From: Streptomyces sp. HUAS 15-9 | Lineage (GTDB): Bacteria; Actinomycetota; Actinomycetes; Streptomycetales; Streptomycetaceae | DNA: 64,000 nt | Assembly: GCF_025642155.1 (NCBI RefSeq) | Contig: NZ_CP106798.1 | Span: 2,914,001-2,978,000, forward strand | Reading direction: 5' to 3' | Part shown: positions 42,002 to 51,149 of the stretch, piece by piece | Numbering within the stretch: position 1 is the stretch's first letter | Layout of the letters: every line of letters starts with the position of its first letter | Position numbers and translations under genes: made by a program | The notes under the pieces: generated by a model | Databases searched by the model: none | What the model was told of the DNA's origin: nothing | The model's input: the letters and a program-made list of their open reading frames with translations, nothing else

Positions 42002-42073
42002 GAGCTGGAGGTTACCTGGCGTGCTGGCCGAACGGCAGCCCGACCCCTCTCACCTGGGCCGGGACCGGCCGGA

Positions 42074-42817
42074 TCAAGTCGTGCTCTCGGGGCGGGGCTT
42101 CTTCTGCCACGGATAGGAAGGGCGTGCGCCGGGCGGGGTGATGGCGGTCCGGGTCGACTCGTCGGCGGTGCCGGACCCCGGGGTCCCGGGCCAGGTCTGC
42201 TGTGCGGTGCGGGCGTCGGCGTCGGCGTCGGTCGGAGCCTCGGGCCACGGAGTGGGCGTGTCCTCGGTGTCCGAGCGGGTCCAGTGCCGCAGCGCGCCGG
42301 TCTCGACGTCGATCTGGGCGCTGAGCGCGTCCAGATCGTCGTCGGCGAAGCGCTGGGCCCGGTCGCGGACCGCCCAGCGCAGCGAGTCGGCGGACCGGGT
42401 GATGCGCTCGGTGCGCTTGCGCAGCTCGGGCAGCCGGGCCGCGAGCGTGGCACGGTCCGGCTCGGACTCCATGCGCTTGAGCTCTTCGTCCAGTTCGTGT
42501 CCGTGCACGCTCAGCCGCTGGAAGAGGCCGAGGGACTCCCTGAGCGACTCGTCCTCGGCGACGCCCGAGTGCAGCGCGTCCTGGGTGGCGCGCATCGAGG
42601 TGCGCAGGGTGAGCCGGAGCTGGGCGATCTCGGCCGCCGGGCCGATCTGGGTGAAGGACTTGGCGCGCAGGGTGTGGTCCTCGACCGTGCGGCGCGCCTG
42701 CGTGATCGTGCGGTCGACGCCTCGCTTGGCCGCGCCGATCGCCTTGACCACCGCATAGGTGCCCAGGACCACGAAGAGCAGGAAGAGCAGGGCGAAGACG
42801 GTGAAGAATGCTTCCAC
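42074..42817 (-). CDS. Membrane-anchored coiled-coil protein of unknown function
   Basis: 247 residues. N-terminal transmembrane segment FFTVFALLFLLFVVLGTYAVV, then a long helical region (QARRTVEDHTLRAKSF; SLGLFQRLSVHGHELDEELKRM; RTERITRSADSLRWAV) and a disordered C-terminus rich in D/T/P. Conserved position between leuS and degV in Streptomyces as far as I recall; no known role. Confidence 0.8.
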   Translation of the reverse strand: MEAFFTVFALLFLLFVVLGTYAVVKAIGAAKRGVDRTITQARRTVEDHTLRAKSFTQIGPAAEIAQLRLTLRTSMRATQDALHSGVAEDESLRESLGLFQRLSVHGHELDEELKRMESEPDRATLAARLPELRKRTERITRSADSLRWAVRDRAQRFADDDLDALSAQIDVETGALRHWTRSDTEDTPTPWPEAPTDADADARTAQQTWPGTPGSGTADESTRTAITPPGARPSYPWQKKPRPESTT

Positions 42818-42955
42818 GACGCTCCTCCTCAGACCCCTCGCGGCACGCGCCGCGCCGCTCTTCGTGCTTCTCCACGGTAAACGCAGCAGGCAGGTCCGGA
42901 GTTCCGGAAGAACCCCGAACCTGCCCGTAGGGGACTACCCCGAGGCGCCGACCGC

Positions 42956-45841
42956 TCAGGCCGGGACGATGTTCACCAGCTTCGGTGCCCGCACGATCAC
43001 CTTGCGGATCCCCGCGCCGCCCAGCGCCCGTACGACGTTCTCGTCGGCCAGCGCCACCTTCTCCAGTTCCTCGTCGGAGATGGCCGGCGGGACCTCCAGG
43101 CGGGCCTTGACCTTGCCCTTGATCTGCACGACGCAGGTCACGGTCTCGTCCACGACGTACCGCGGGTCGGCGACCGGGAAGTCCTGGTGGACGACCGAGT
43201 CGGTGTGGCCCAGCCGGCGCCACAGCTCCTCGGCGATGTGCGGGGCCAGCGGCGCGACCATCAGCACCAGGGACTCGGCGACCGGGCGCGGCAGGGCTCC
43301 GCCCGCCTTGGTCAGGTGGTTGTTCAGCTCGGTGACCTTGGCAATGGCGGTGTTGAAGCGCAGGCCCTCCAGGTCCTTGCGAACGCCGTCGATCGCCTTG
43401 TGCAGGGCGCGCAGCGTCTCCTCGTCGGGCTCGGCGCCGGAGACGGTGACCTCGCCGGTCGCCTCGTCGACGATGTTGCGCCACAGCCGCTGCAGCAGCC
43501 GGAACTGGCCCACCACCGCGCGCGTGTCCCACGGCCGGGAGACGTCCAGCGGGCCCATCGCCATCTCGTACAGGCGCAGCGTGTCGGCGCCGTACTCGGC
43601 GGCGATCTCGTCCGGAGTCACCGCGTTCTTCAGGGACTTGCCCATCTTGCCCAGCAGGCAGGAGACCTTCTCGCCCGCGTAGTAGTAGGCGCCGTCGCGC
43701 TCCTCCACCTCGGCGGCGGGCACCGCGATGCCGCGGCTGTCGCGGTAGACGTAGGCCTGGATCATGCCCTGGTTGAACAGCTTGTGGAACGGCTCGGCGG
43801 AGGAGACGTGCCCCAGGTCGTACAGGACCTTGGACCAGAAGCGGGCGTACAGCAGGTGCAGCACGGCGTGCTCGGCACCGCCGACGTACAGGTCGACGCC
43901 GCCGTGCGGCTGGCCCGCGCGCGGGCCCATCCAGTACTGCTCGATCTCCGGGTCGACCAGCTTCTCGCTGTTGTGCGGGTCCAGGTAGCGCAGCTCGTAC
44001 CAGCAGGAACCGGCCCAGTTGGGCATGGTGTTGGTCTCGCGGCGGTACTTCTTCGGTCCGTCGCCCAGGTCCAGGGTGACGTTGACCCAGTCCGCGTTGC
44101 GGGACAGCGGGGTCTCGGGCTGGGTGTCGGCGTCGTCCGGGTCGAAGGTGCGCGGCGAGTAGTCCTCAACCTCGGGCAGCTCCAAGGGCAGCATCGACTC
44201 GGGCAGCGAGTGGGCGATGCCGTCCTCGTCGTAGACGATCGGGAAGGGCTCGCCCCAGTAGCGCTGGCGGCTGAACAGCCAGTCGCGCAGACGGAAGTTG
44301 ACGGTGCCCTGGCCGATGCCCTTGCGCTCCAGCCACTCCGTGATGCGCGCCTTGGCGTCGGCGACGCCCAGGCCGTCCAGCTTGATGTCGTCGTTGGAGG
44401 AGTTGATGATCTTCGCGTCGTACGACGAGAAGGCGTCCTCCCACGTCGACGTGTCGGTGCCGCGGCCGTCGGTCGGCTCGACGATGCAGTGGATCGGCAG
44501 TTCGAAGGCGCGTGCGAACGCGAAGTCGCGCTGGTCGCCCGCAGGGACGGCCATGATCGCGCCGGTGCCGTAGCCCATCAGCACGTAGTCGGCGATGAAG
44601 ACGGGGATCCGCTCGCCGTTGACCGGGTTGGTGGCGTACGCGCCGGTGAAGACGCCGGTCTTGTCCTTGGCCTCGGCCTGCCGCTCCACGTCGGACTTGG
44701 CACCGGCCTGTGCGCGGTACGCGGCGACGGCCTCGGCCGGGGTCGCGTGGCCGCCGGTCCACACCGCGTGGGTGCCCTCAGGCCAGGCCTGAGGCGTGAA
44801 CTTCTCGACCAGCGGGTGCTCGGGGGCCAGCACCATGTAGGTCGCGCCGAACAGGGTGTCGGGGCGCGTGGTGAAGACCGTGATGTGCTCGCCGTCGATC
44901 GGGAAGTCGACGCGGGCGCCCTCGGAGCGGCCGATCCAGTTGCGCTGCTGCAGCTTGATGGCCTCGGGCCAGTCCAGCTCCGCCAGGTCCGCCAGCAGCC
45001 GGTCGGCGTAGGCGGTGATGCGCATGTTCCACTGGCGCAGCTTGGCCTTGAAGACCGGGAAGTTGCCGCGCTCGGAGCGGCCGTCGGCGGTGACCTCCTC
45101 GTTGGCCAGCACGGTGCCCAGGCCGGGGCACCAGTTGACCGGGGCGTCGGAGGCGTAGGCCAGCCGGTACTCGCCCAGGACGTCGGCGCGCTCGGTGGCG
45201 GTCAGCTGGTTCCAGGCGCGCCCGTGGTCACCGGGTACGGCGCGCTCGCCGCTCTCGAACTGGGCGATCAGCCCGGAGATCGGACGGGCCTTGTTCGCCT
45301 CGTCGTCGTACCAGGAGTTGAAGATCTGCAGGAAGATCCACTGGGTCCACTTGTAGTAGTCCGGGTCGATCGTCGCGAACGACCGGCGCTTGTCGTGGCC
45401 CAGGCCCAGCCGGCGCAGCTGGGACTTCATGTTCTCGATGTTGGCCTCGGTGGACACGCGCGGGTGCGTGCCGGTCTGCACGGCGTACTGCTCGGCGGGC
45501 AGGCCGAAGGCGTCGAAGCCCAGGGTGTGCAGGACGTTGTGGCCGGTCATGCGCTGGAAGCGGGCGTAGACATCGGTGGCGATGTAGCCCAGGGGGTGAC
45601 CGACGTGCAGGCCCGCACCCGAGGGGTACGGGAACATGTCCATGATGAACTTCTTGGGCCTGGCGACCAGCTCGGGGTCGCCGGCCAGGTCGCCCTTCGG
45701 GTTCGGAGCGGCGTAGGTGCCGTCGGCGTCCCAGAAGTCCTGCCAGCGTGCCTCGATCTCGGCCGCCATGGCAGCCGTGTAGCGGTGCGGCGCCGCCTCC
45801 GCTGATGTAGCAGCGGCGGCAGCGGGGTTCGTCTCGCTCAT
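42956..45841 (-). CDS. leuS: Leucine-tRNA ligase
   Basis: 961 residues. Class I signatures: [17 protein letters not shown] (HIGH variant) near residue 70 and KMGKSLKN (KMSKS variant; Met-Gly instead of Met-Ser). CP1 editing domain present. The ATG at 45841 has GAGG upstream; a TTG 9 bp earlier is disregarded. Upstream lies a leader peptide with three Leu codons followed by a terminator, so attenuation in response to Leu-tRNA charging is expected. Confidence 0.96.
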   Translation of the reverse strand: MSETNPAAAAATSAEAAPHRYTAAMAAEIEARWQDFWDADGTYAAPNPKGDLAGDPELVARPKKFIMDMFPYPSGAGLHVGHPLGYIATDVYARFQRMTGHNVLHTLGFDAFGLPAEQYAVQTGTHPRVSTEANIENMKSQLRRLGLGHDKRRSFATIDPDYYKWTQWIFLQIFNSWYDDEANKARPISGLIAQFESGERAVPGDHGRAWNQLTATERADVLGEYRLAYASDAPVNWCPGLGTVLANEEVTADGRSERGNFPVFKAKLRQWNMRITAYADRLLADLAELDWPEAIKLQQRNWIGRSEGARVDFPIDGEHITVFTTRPDTLFGATYMVLAPEHPLVEKFTPQAWPEGTHAVWTGGHATPAEAVAAYRAQAGAKSDVERQAEAKDKTGVFTGAYATNPVNGERIPVFIADYVLMGYGTGAIMAVPAGDQRDFAFARAFELPIHCIVEPTDGRGTDTSTWEDAFSSYDAKIINSSNDDIKLDGLGVADAKARITEWLERKGIGQGTVNFRLRDWLFSRQRYWGEPFPIVYDEDGIAHSLPESMLPLELPEVEDYSPRTFDPDDADTQPETPLSRNADWVNVTLDLGDGPKKYRRETNTMPNWAGSCWYELRYLDPHNSEKLVDPEIEQYWMGPRAGQPHGGVDLYVGGAEHAVLHLLYARFWSKVLYDLGHVSSAEPFHKLFNQGMIQAYVYRDSRGIAVPAAEVEERDGAYYYAGEKVSCLLGKMGKSLKNAVTPDEIAAEYGADTLRLYEMAMGPLDVSRPWDTRAVVGQFRLLQRLWRNIVDEATGEVTVSGAEPDEETLRALHKAIDGVRKDLEGLRFNTAIAKVTELNNHLTKAGGALPRPVAESLVLMVAPLAPHIAEELWRRLGHTDSVVHQDFPVADPRYVVDETVTCVVQIKGKVKARLEVPPAISDEELEKVALADENVVRALGGAGIRKVIVRAPKLVNIVPA

Positions 45842-45894
45842 GATCCTCAAAGCTCCATCGGTCGTCTCTGCCTGCGGCGTGTCGTCCTAGAAAC

Positions 45895-45921
45895 GAAAAA
45901 TCCCCTCACGCAGGAGGGGAT
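45895..45921 (-). terminator. Attenuator terminator in the leuS leader
   Basis: Perfect 8-bp arms ATCCCCTC and GAGGGGAT with a 6-base loop, followed on the minus strand by a T run (ATTTTTCG). True intrinsic terminators with a T run are uncommon in Streptomyces. It stands 47 bp downstream of the leader peptide stop; a second, upstream GC-rich hairpin around 45938-45962 could be the competing antiterminator or pause structure. Confidence 0.8.
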
Positions 45922-45967
45922 GCCGCGCCGATGCCGGCCGCCCGGTTCACCCGGCGGTCGGGACTGA

Positions 45968-46006
45968 TCAGCGCGGCCCGCTAAGCAGAAGGCGTACGGC
46001 ACGCAT
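45968..46006 (-). CDS. leuS leader peptide (Leu attenuator)
   Basis: MRAVRLLLSGPR, 12 residues, with codons CTT CTG CTT in a row followed by TGA. A run of Leu codons between a short ORF start and a terminator ahead of leuS is the classic ribosome-mediated attenuation layout, as in leu biosynthetic operons. No strong SD is visible. Confidence 0.78.
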   Translation of the reverse strand: MRAVRLLLSGPR

Positions 46007-46257
46007 GGCGTCAGGGTACCGCAGGCGTTGAGCAAGTCGCGACGCGCTTCCGTATGCCTGGCTGACACAACAAAAACGCAAGCAAGGTCTGAACCAAGGT
46101 CAGAGCTTACTTCGCGTAACACCGCACTAGGGGACATCGCATCAACAGCATTGTCCTTTGATAACAACGCAATAACTCAAACCTCGTACTGATCGGTATG
46201 GCGCCGCTTAGAGTTCGGCAGCGGGACCGCTTTCCCGAACTGCTCGGAGTTGCCCCC

Positions 46258-47550
46258 ATGAACCCTCGTCGTAGTAACAGCTCGCTCCCCAAACCCGGCC
46301 GGTCGGCCTATGGGGTGGCGACGGCTGTCGTCCTGCTGCTCATACCCGTGGTGGTACTGAACGGAGGCAGTTGGCTCCAGGACTTCCTCAACTTCGGTGC
46401 GGGCGTCCTGTCGCTCGTCTGCCTCACCTGCTCGGTGATCTGGGGCCTGATCGCCCAGGACCGGCTCATCCTCGACATCCGCCAGCGGATCATTGCCCAA
46501 GGCATCCACCGGGTGACCGCGGTCGCCTCGATCGCGTTCCTCCTGGTGCACATCGCGATCAAGCTGGCGATCGAGCACACCGTCCTGATCGCCGCGCTGA
46601 TCCCCTTCAGCCTCGGCTTCTCGGGCAGCGGCGGGCTCATCGGCCTCGGCTCCCTGGCCGGTCTGCTCATGATCTTCGTCGGTGTCACCGGCGCGCTGCG
46701 CAACCAGTTCGCGTCCCCGGCACCGGTGGCCGCACGCTGGCGCGCGATGCACATGCTGGCCTACCCGGCCCTGTGCGCGGCCATCATCCACGGCCTGTTC
46801 GCGGGACGTCCGGCGAAGACGTTCTTCATGGTGTCGTACGAGCTGTCCCTGGTCGGAGTGATGGCGGCCCTCGCCCTGCGCGCCGCGCCGCGCAGCTTCA
46901 AGCGCAAGGTCGCCGACCGGATCGTCGCGATCATCGGCAGCGAGGAGCGCTCCGGCCTCGAGGGTATTGACGCGAGCCGGGCCCGGACGGCGGAGGCCCC
47001 GTCCGGACTGCCGGGCTACGAGAACGAGCGCCCGGCCAGGCCGTCGTTTACGGACACGGCGGCATCTCCCATGGCAGCCGCCTACGGCACCGCGGCGACC
47101 CCCGAGCCCGCGTCCGGCTTCGCGGCCGCCTACCGGGCCGTGAAGACGCCCTCACGCCCCGAGCAGGGCTTCGCCGCCGACCAGACCGCACGCATGGATC
47201 TGCCGCTGGACATGCAGGCCACGGCGGCGATGCCGCGCATGGACGGCCCCTCCAGCACGTCGGGCAGTTGGCCGGTCCCCTCTCCCCCGCCGGTGGGCGA
47301 GGCGCCGCCGTCGGCGTACGACCCGCTCCAGGACACCGGATACAACATTCCGGTCTATGGCAATTCGGGCGGTGCCGGGTATCGCGGAAGTGATGTGTAC
47401 GACACCGGTGAGACGAACAACCTCTACGGCACGTACAACTCGAACGACACGTACAACAGCGGTCCCGCCAATGAACCATCCCCCGGCACGTCGTACGACA
47501 CGCCGGGTTCGGGCGAACCTTGGAACACGCCTTCCGGAGGCTATAGGTGA
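46258..47550 (+). CDS. Cytochrome b-like/ferric-reductase-like membrane protein
   Basis: 430 residues. Six or so transmembrane segments in residues 15-210, with His84-x13-His98 and His165-x12-His178 pairs suited to bis-heme ligation, as in ferric reductase-like transmembrane proteins. C-terminal 210 residues are a disordered cytoplasmic tail rich in P/S/G/Y/N. ATG at 46258 has GGAG upstream. The stop overlaps the NuoF-like gene (ATGA); together they form a predicted NAD(P)H-to-heme electron chain. Confidence 0.78.
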   Translation: MNPRRSNSSLPKPGRSAYGVATAVVLLLIPVVVLNGGSWLQDFLNFGAGVLSLVCLTCSVIWGLIAQDRLILDIRQRIIAQGIHRVTAVASIAFLLVHIAIKLAIEHTVLIAALIPFSLGFSGSGGLIGLGSLAGLLMIFVGVTGALRNQFASPAPVAARWRAMHMLAYPALCAAIIHGLFAGRPAKTFFMVSYELSLVGVMAALALRAAPRSFKRKVADRIVAIIGSEERSGLEGIDASRARTAEAPSGLPGYENERPARPSFTDTAASPMAAAYGTAATPEPASGFAAAYRAVKTPSRPEQGFAADQTARMDLPLDMQATAAMPRMDGPSSTSGSWPVPSPPPVGEAPPSAYDPLQDTGYNIPVYGNSGGAGYRGSDVYDTGETNNLYGTYNSNDTYNSGPANEPSPGTSYDTPGSGEPWNTPSGGYR

Positions 47551-49157
47551 ACGAGGCCCTGCCCGACGTTCCAGAAGTCCGCGTGGTCGGGCTTCCTCAG
47601 CTCACGTCGGGCTTCGACCTTGTCGAAAGGCTCGATCTGCCCATGCACCTGAAGGTGCACGGGCCGCTTGAACCCCTGGGCGGCGAACAGCTCGCGCAGC
47701 TGTCCGAACGGATCAACCTCAAGGGCCGCGGCGGCGCGGGCTTCCCCTTCCACAAGAAGCTGCGCTCGGTCGCCGAAGCGGCGATCAAGCGCGGCGTACG
47801 GCCGGTCGTCGTCGTCAACGGAAGCGAGGACGAACCGGCCTGCCGCAAGGACACGGTGCTGATCAACCGTGCCCCGCACCTGATCCTGGACGGCGCGCTG
47901 CTGTGCGCCGAGGCCCTGGGTGCCCGCACGCTCGTGGTGGGGGTCACCCGTGAGTCGACCCAGCGTTCCATGGAGGCCGCGCTCGCCGAACGCGGCCTGT
48001 CCAACGGCCGTCGGTCGGCGCTCAAGGCGTTCGTCCAGCGCAACCCGGTCCGCATGGTCACCGGCGCCGCCTCGTCGCTGGTCCGCTCGATCGACGGCGG
48101 CCCGGCGATCCCGCCCGGCCGCAAGTCCAGCGCCTCGCAGAACGGCGTAGGCGGCGCGCCCACGTTGCTGTCGAACGCCGAGACGTTCGCGCAGCTGGCG
48201 ATCGCTGCCCGCATCGGCCCGGAGCGCTACGGCAACACCGGCCTGTACGACGAGCCGGGCACCGTCATGCTGACGGTCTCCGGCGCGGTCGCCCGCCCGA
48301 TGGTGATCGAGGTCCCCACCGGCGTGCCGCTGCGCTACGTCCTCCAGCTGGCCGGCGCCCCGCCGGTGCCGCAGGGCGTGCTGACCGGCGGCTACCACGG
48401 CAAGTGGATCGACGCGGCGACGGTCAACGAGGCGATCGTCTCCCGCAACTCCCTGGACGCGGTGGGCGGCGCGCTCGGGGCCGGCGCCATTCTGCCGATC
48501 ACTCAGGAGACGTGCCCGCTGGGCGAGTCGCTGCGGGTGGCCCAGTGGCTGGCCGAGGAGAGCGCGGGCCAGTGCGGTCCCTGCTACCTCGGGCTGCCCG
48601 CCGCCGCGCGCGGCATGGAGGACATCCTCAACGGCGGCGGACCGGCCGCCCTGGAGGCCCTCAAGCAGGTCGCCAAGAACGTGAAGCGGCGCGGCGCGTG
48701 CTCGCACCCGGACGGCTCGGCGATGTTCCTGGAATCGACCATCAAGGCGTTCACCGACGACCTCGCCGCCCATGTCCTCGGAAACGGCTGTGGAAGGCCC
48801 GTGGAGGGCGTTCTGCCGCTCTTCGAGGGGGGCAGGACCCCGTCGGGCATCCCGGGCGGCGCAGAGCCGGAGGAGACCGGAGGCAGCCGCCAGAAGATCT
48901 ACGTGGACTGGACGCTGTGCCGGGGTCACGGCCTGTGCGCGGACATCCTCCCGGAGGTCTTCCAGCTCGGCGCCGACGGCTTCCCGACCGTCGCCCAGGC
49001 GAAGGTGCCGCAGTACGCGGAGGCGAAGGCGCTGCGCGCGGTGCGCCGCTGCCCGGCTCTGGCGCTGCGCATCGAGGAGGACACGCGCTCGCAGGCGCCG
49101 TCCCGCAACCTTCCGGTCCTCTCCCAGGGCCGCGGCCGCCGCGCCCTCGGCCGCTGA
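47547..49157 (+). CDS. NuoF-like NADH dehydrogenase subunit fused to a C-terminal ferredoxin
   Basis: 536 residues. NuoF/HoxF-type flavoprotein: GRGGAGFPFHKK (FMN/NADH loop), NGSEDEPACRKDT, and a 4Fe-4S site SAGQCGPC followed by a later CSHP. The C-terminal extension contains CRGHGLC and RRCPA, the CxxHxxC...CP pattern of actinobacterial 3Fe-4S/4Fe-4S ferredoxins that feed P450s. Unlike complex I NuoF it is not in a nuo cluster. Likely passes electrons to the membrane cytochrome encoded just upstream. Confidence 0.85.
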   Translation: MNEALPDVPEVRVVGLPQLTSGFDLVERLDLPMHLKVHGPLEPLGGEQLAQLSERINLKGRGGAGFPFHKKLRSVAEAAIKRGVRPVVVVNGSEDEPACRKDTVLINRAPHLILDGALLCAEALGARTLVVGVTRESTQRSMEAALAERGLSNGRRSALKAFVQRNPVRMVTGAASSLVRSIDGGPAIPPGRKSSASQNGVGGAPTLLSNAETFAQLAIAARIGPERYGNTGLYDEPGTVMLTVSGAVARPMVIEVPTGVPLRYVLQLAGAPPVPQGVLTGGYHGKWIDAATVNEAIVSRNSLDAVGGALGAGAILPITQETCPLGESLRVAQWLAEESAGQCGPCYLGLPAAARGMEDILNGGGPAALEALKQVAKNVKRRGACSHPDGSAMFLESTIKAFTDDLAAHVLGNGCGRPVEGVLPLFEGGRTPSGIPGGAEPEETGGSRQKIYVDWTLCRGHGLCADILPEVFQLGADGFPTVAQAKVPQYAEAKALRAVRRCPALALRIEEDTRSQAPSRNLPVLSQGRGRRALGR

Positions 49158-49168
49158 GCACAAGAACG

Positions 49169-49195
49169 GCGGGTCACCCGGCTCGGGTGGCCCGC
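49169..49195 (+). terminator. Terminator hairpin after the NuoF-like gene
   Basis: GCGGGTCACCCG and CGGGTGGCCCGC pair (one G-U) around a 3-base loop, 12 bp past the stop codon. Confidence 0.7.
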
Positions 49196-49224
49196 CCGCG
49201 TCGTACCCGGACCGCCCCGTACAC

Positions 49225-49264
49225 GTCGAGGGCGGGTCATCCGATCGGATGACCCGCCCTCGAC
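49225..49264 (-). terminator. 40-bp perfect palindrome, terminator of tRNA-Ala (copy 1)
   Basis: The half-site runs from GTCGAGGGCG through GGTCATCCGA and is mirrored without mismatch and with no loop. It ends 5 bp from the 3' end of the leftward tRNA and could serve both directions. Confidence 0.7.
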
Positions 49265-49269
49265 TTCTG

Positions 49270-49342
49270 TGGAGCTAAGGAGAATTGAACTCCTGACCTC
49301 CTGCATGCCATGCAGGCGCTCTACCAACTGAGCTATAGCCCC
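49270..49342 (-). tRNA. tRNA-Ala (anticodon GGC), copy 1
   Basis: 73 nt. Acceptor GGGGCTA/TAGCTCC (one G-U), D arm AGCTCAGTTGGTAGAGC, anticodon stem CCTGC/GCAGG with loop ATGGCAT (GGC), T arm GGAGTTCAATTCTCC. No CCA encoded. Confidence 0.95.
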
Positions 49343-49480
49343 GTGCGGCCATGCGATGGACTCGCATGTTCACCGTATCGCCCGGTTTCCCCGGCGACGA
49401 CGCCAACATTACACGGTCGAAGGGGTGCACCACCAAATCGTTTCCGGTCTGTACGGATTCGAGCGCTAGTGTCGTGCTTC

Positions 49481-50680
49481 GTGTCCGTGATCGCGATCCC
49501 CGGAGCCCACCGCAGCACATCGGTCGCCCTGGGGGCGTGCCTCTTCTCGTTCACCGCGTTCTGGTTCGCTCAGCGGGCCGCGCACGTGTCGATGATCGAC
49601 CTGATGGTGTACCGGGCCGAGGGCGCGGCCGTCCGCGCGGGCGGCGACCTGTACGCGCTGCGGGCGACCCCCGAGCATCTGCCCACGACGTACCCGCCGT
49701 TCGCGGCCCTGCTGTTCACTCCGCTGACGCTCCTGGACACCCCGCTCCTGCGCGCGACGGCGACGGCCGCGAACCTCGCCCTGCTGGTGGCGTTCGTGCG
49801 GCTGTCGCTGAATCTCGTGGGGCACGCGCGCGTGGAGAGCGTCTGGTGGGTCGCGGCGGCGGCGGTGTGGTGCGAGCCGGTGTGGACGACGCTGCGCTAC
49901 GGACAGGTCAATCTGTTGCTCGCCGTCCTGGTGCTGTGGGATCTGTCTCGCCGTCCGGGCGACGGCCCGGCCCGCTGGGCCGGAGCCGGCCTGGGGCTCG
50001 CCGCGGCGGTCAAGCTGACGCCTGCGCTGTTCGCGGTGTTCCTGCTCGCCACCGGCTGCGTGGCGCACCTCAGGGGCGGCGACGGACGGCCCTGGCTGCG
50101 GCACGCGCGCGGGGCGGCCGCCGCGTTCGCCGGGGCGACGCTGCTCGCGGCGGCCGTCCTGCCGCACGACTCGTGGCGGTTCTGGACCCGCATGCTCTTC
50201 CGCGCGAACCGGGTGGGGCATGCCGAGGAAACCGCCAACCAGGCCCTGCGCGGCGTTCTGGCGCGTCTGCTGCACGCGCCGGCCCCGGGAGCCCTCTGGG
50301 CCGCCCTCGCGGCTCTGGTGGCCGTGACAGGGCTGTCGGTGGCGGTCCTGGCGGAGCTGCGGGACCGGCGGGCGTGGGCGGTGGCGGCCTGCGCGGTGAC
50401 GGCGCTGCTGATCAGCCCGGTTTCGTGGTCGCACCACTGGGTGTGGTGTGTGCCACTGGTACTGCTGCTGTGGACGCACGGGCACCGGGCGGCCGCCCTG
50501 GGCACCGGGCTGGTCTTCTGCTCGTACGCCCTGTGGTGGGTGCCCCACGGTCCGGGGCGGCCCGAACTGCACCAGGGGGGCGTCGCGTTGGCGCTGTCCG
50601 GGCTCTACGCGGGGGCCGGACTGGTCTTCCTGGCGCTGGCCGGACATCGTTGCCGAGGCCCGGCCGGGGTCAGGCCGTGA
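49481..50680 (+). CDS. GT87-type membrane glycosyltransferase (polyprenol-phosphate mannosyltransferase-like)
   Basis: About 399 residues with 9-10 transmembrane segments; YRAEGAAVRAGGDLYAL and TYPPFAALLFTP near the start are characteristic of the DUF2029/GT87 family, which transfers mannose or arabinose from polyprenol phosphate. Start uncertain: GTG at 49481 follows TAGTGT by 8 bp, compatible with a leaderless transcript; GTG at 49487 is possible. The 3' end overlaps the convergent small gene by 11 bp. Confidence 0.82.
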   Translation: MSVIAIPGAHRSTSVALGACLFSFTAFWFAQRAAHVSMIDLMVYRAEGAAVRAGGDLYALRATPEHLPTTYPPFAALLFTPLTLLDTPLLRATATAANLALLVAFVRLSLNLVGHARVESVWWVAAAAVWCEPVWTTLRYGQVNLLLAVLVLWDLSRRPGDGPARWAGAGLGLAAAVKLTPALFAVFLLATGCVAHLRGGDGRPWLRHARGAAAAFAGATLLAAAVLPHDSWRFWTRMLFRANRVGHAEETANQALRGVLARLLHAPAPGALWAALAALVAVTGLSVAVLAELRDRRAWAVAACAVTALLISPVSWSHHWVWCVPLVLLLWTHGHRAAALGTGLVFCSYALWWVPHGPGRPELHQGGVALALSGLYAGAGLVFLALAGHRCRGPAGVRP

Positions 50681-50903
50681 CGAACGAGTAGAACCGCTTG
50701 AGCGTGCAGTGCTCCTCGAGGAGTCGGCCGTAGATCGGCTCGCCCTCAAGCTCGCGGTACGTCTCGATCGGGTCGCCTTTTATGATCAGCGCCCGCGCGC
50801 ATTCCTCGCACCAGTACTGGTAGTCGGGGTTGATCGGCTCCATGTCCCGGACGATCGGCGTTCCGCTCCCGCACCAGTCGCACTTTCGCCTGTGCGCACC
50901 CAT
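50670..50903 (-). CDS. Small zinc-ribbon-like protein
   Basis: 77 residues. CDWCGSG near the N-terminus and WCEECARALIIKGD form a four-Cys zinc site; the rest is charged. It starts 3 bp after the stop of the 57-residue zinc-ribbon gene, so the two are cotranscribed. Conserved in Streptomyces to my recollection; function unknown. Confidence 0.75.
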   Translation of the reverse strand: MGAHRRKCDWCGSGTPIVRDMEPINPDYQYWCEECARALIIKGDPIETYRELEGEPIYGRLLEEHCTLKRFYSFVTA

Positions 50904-50906
50904 CGA

Positions 50907-51080
50907 TCAGCTCCAGCTGTGGCCGCAGGCCGTGCACACGTAGGAGATCCCGCCGTTGTCGCCGAGCACTTGGGCCACATGGCCGGAACCGCAGGAAGGG
51001 CAGCTGAGACGGGTGGCCGTGTCCCGTATCAACGTCGCAGCGGGGAGGTGGCCCACCTCCCCGAGGATGCTCGCAGGCAT
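50907..51080 (-). CDS. 57-residue zinc-ribbon protein
   Basis: Starts PASILGEVGHL, with CPSCGSGH and CTACGHSWS as the two zinc knuckles. Too short for most gene finders but the frame, both knuckles and tight linkage to the next gene support it. Codons 7-13 form a perfect hairpin GGGGAGGTGG-C-CCACCTCCCC in DNA (51042-51062) that may affect translation. Confidence 0.75.
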   Translation of the reverse strand: MPASILGEVGHLPAATLIRDTATRLSCPSCGSGHVAQVLGDNGGISYVCTACGHSWS

Positions 51081-51149
51081 CGCTACTCCCTCCCGTCGGG
51101 CGGCGCCCCCTTCCGGCCGTTTGATTCTGCCACGGCCGGGCCAATACGG

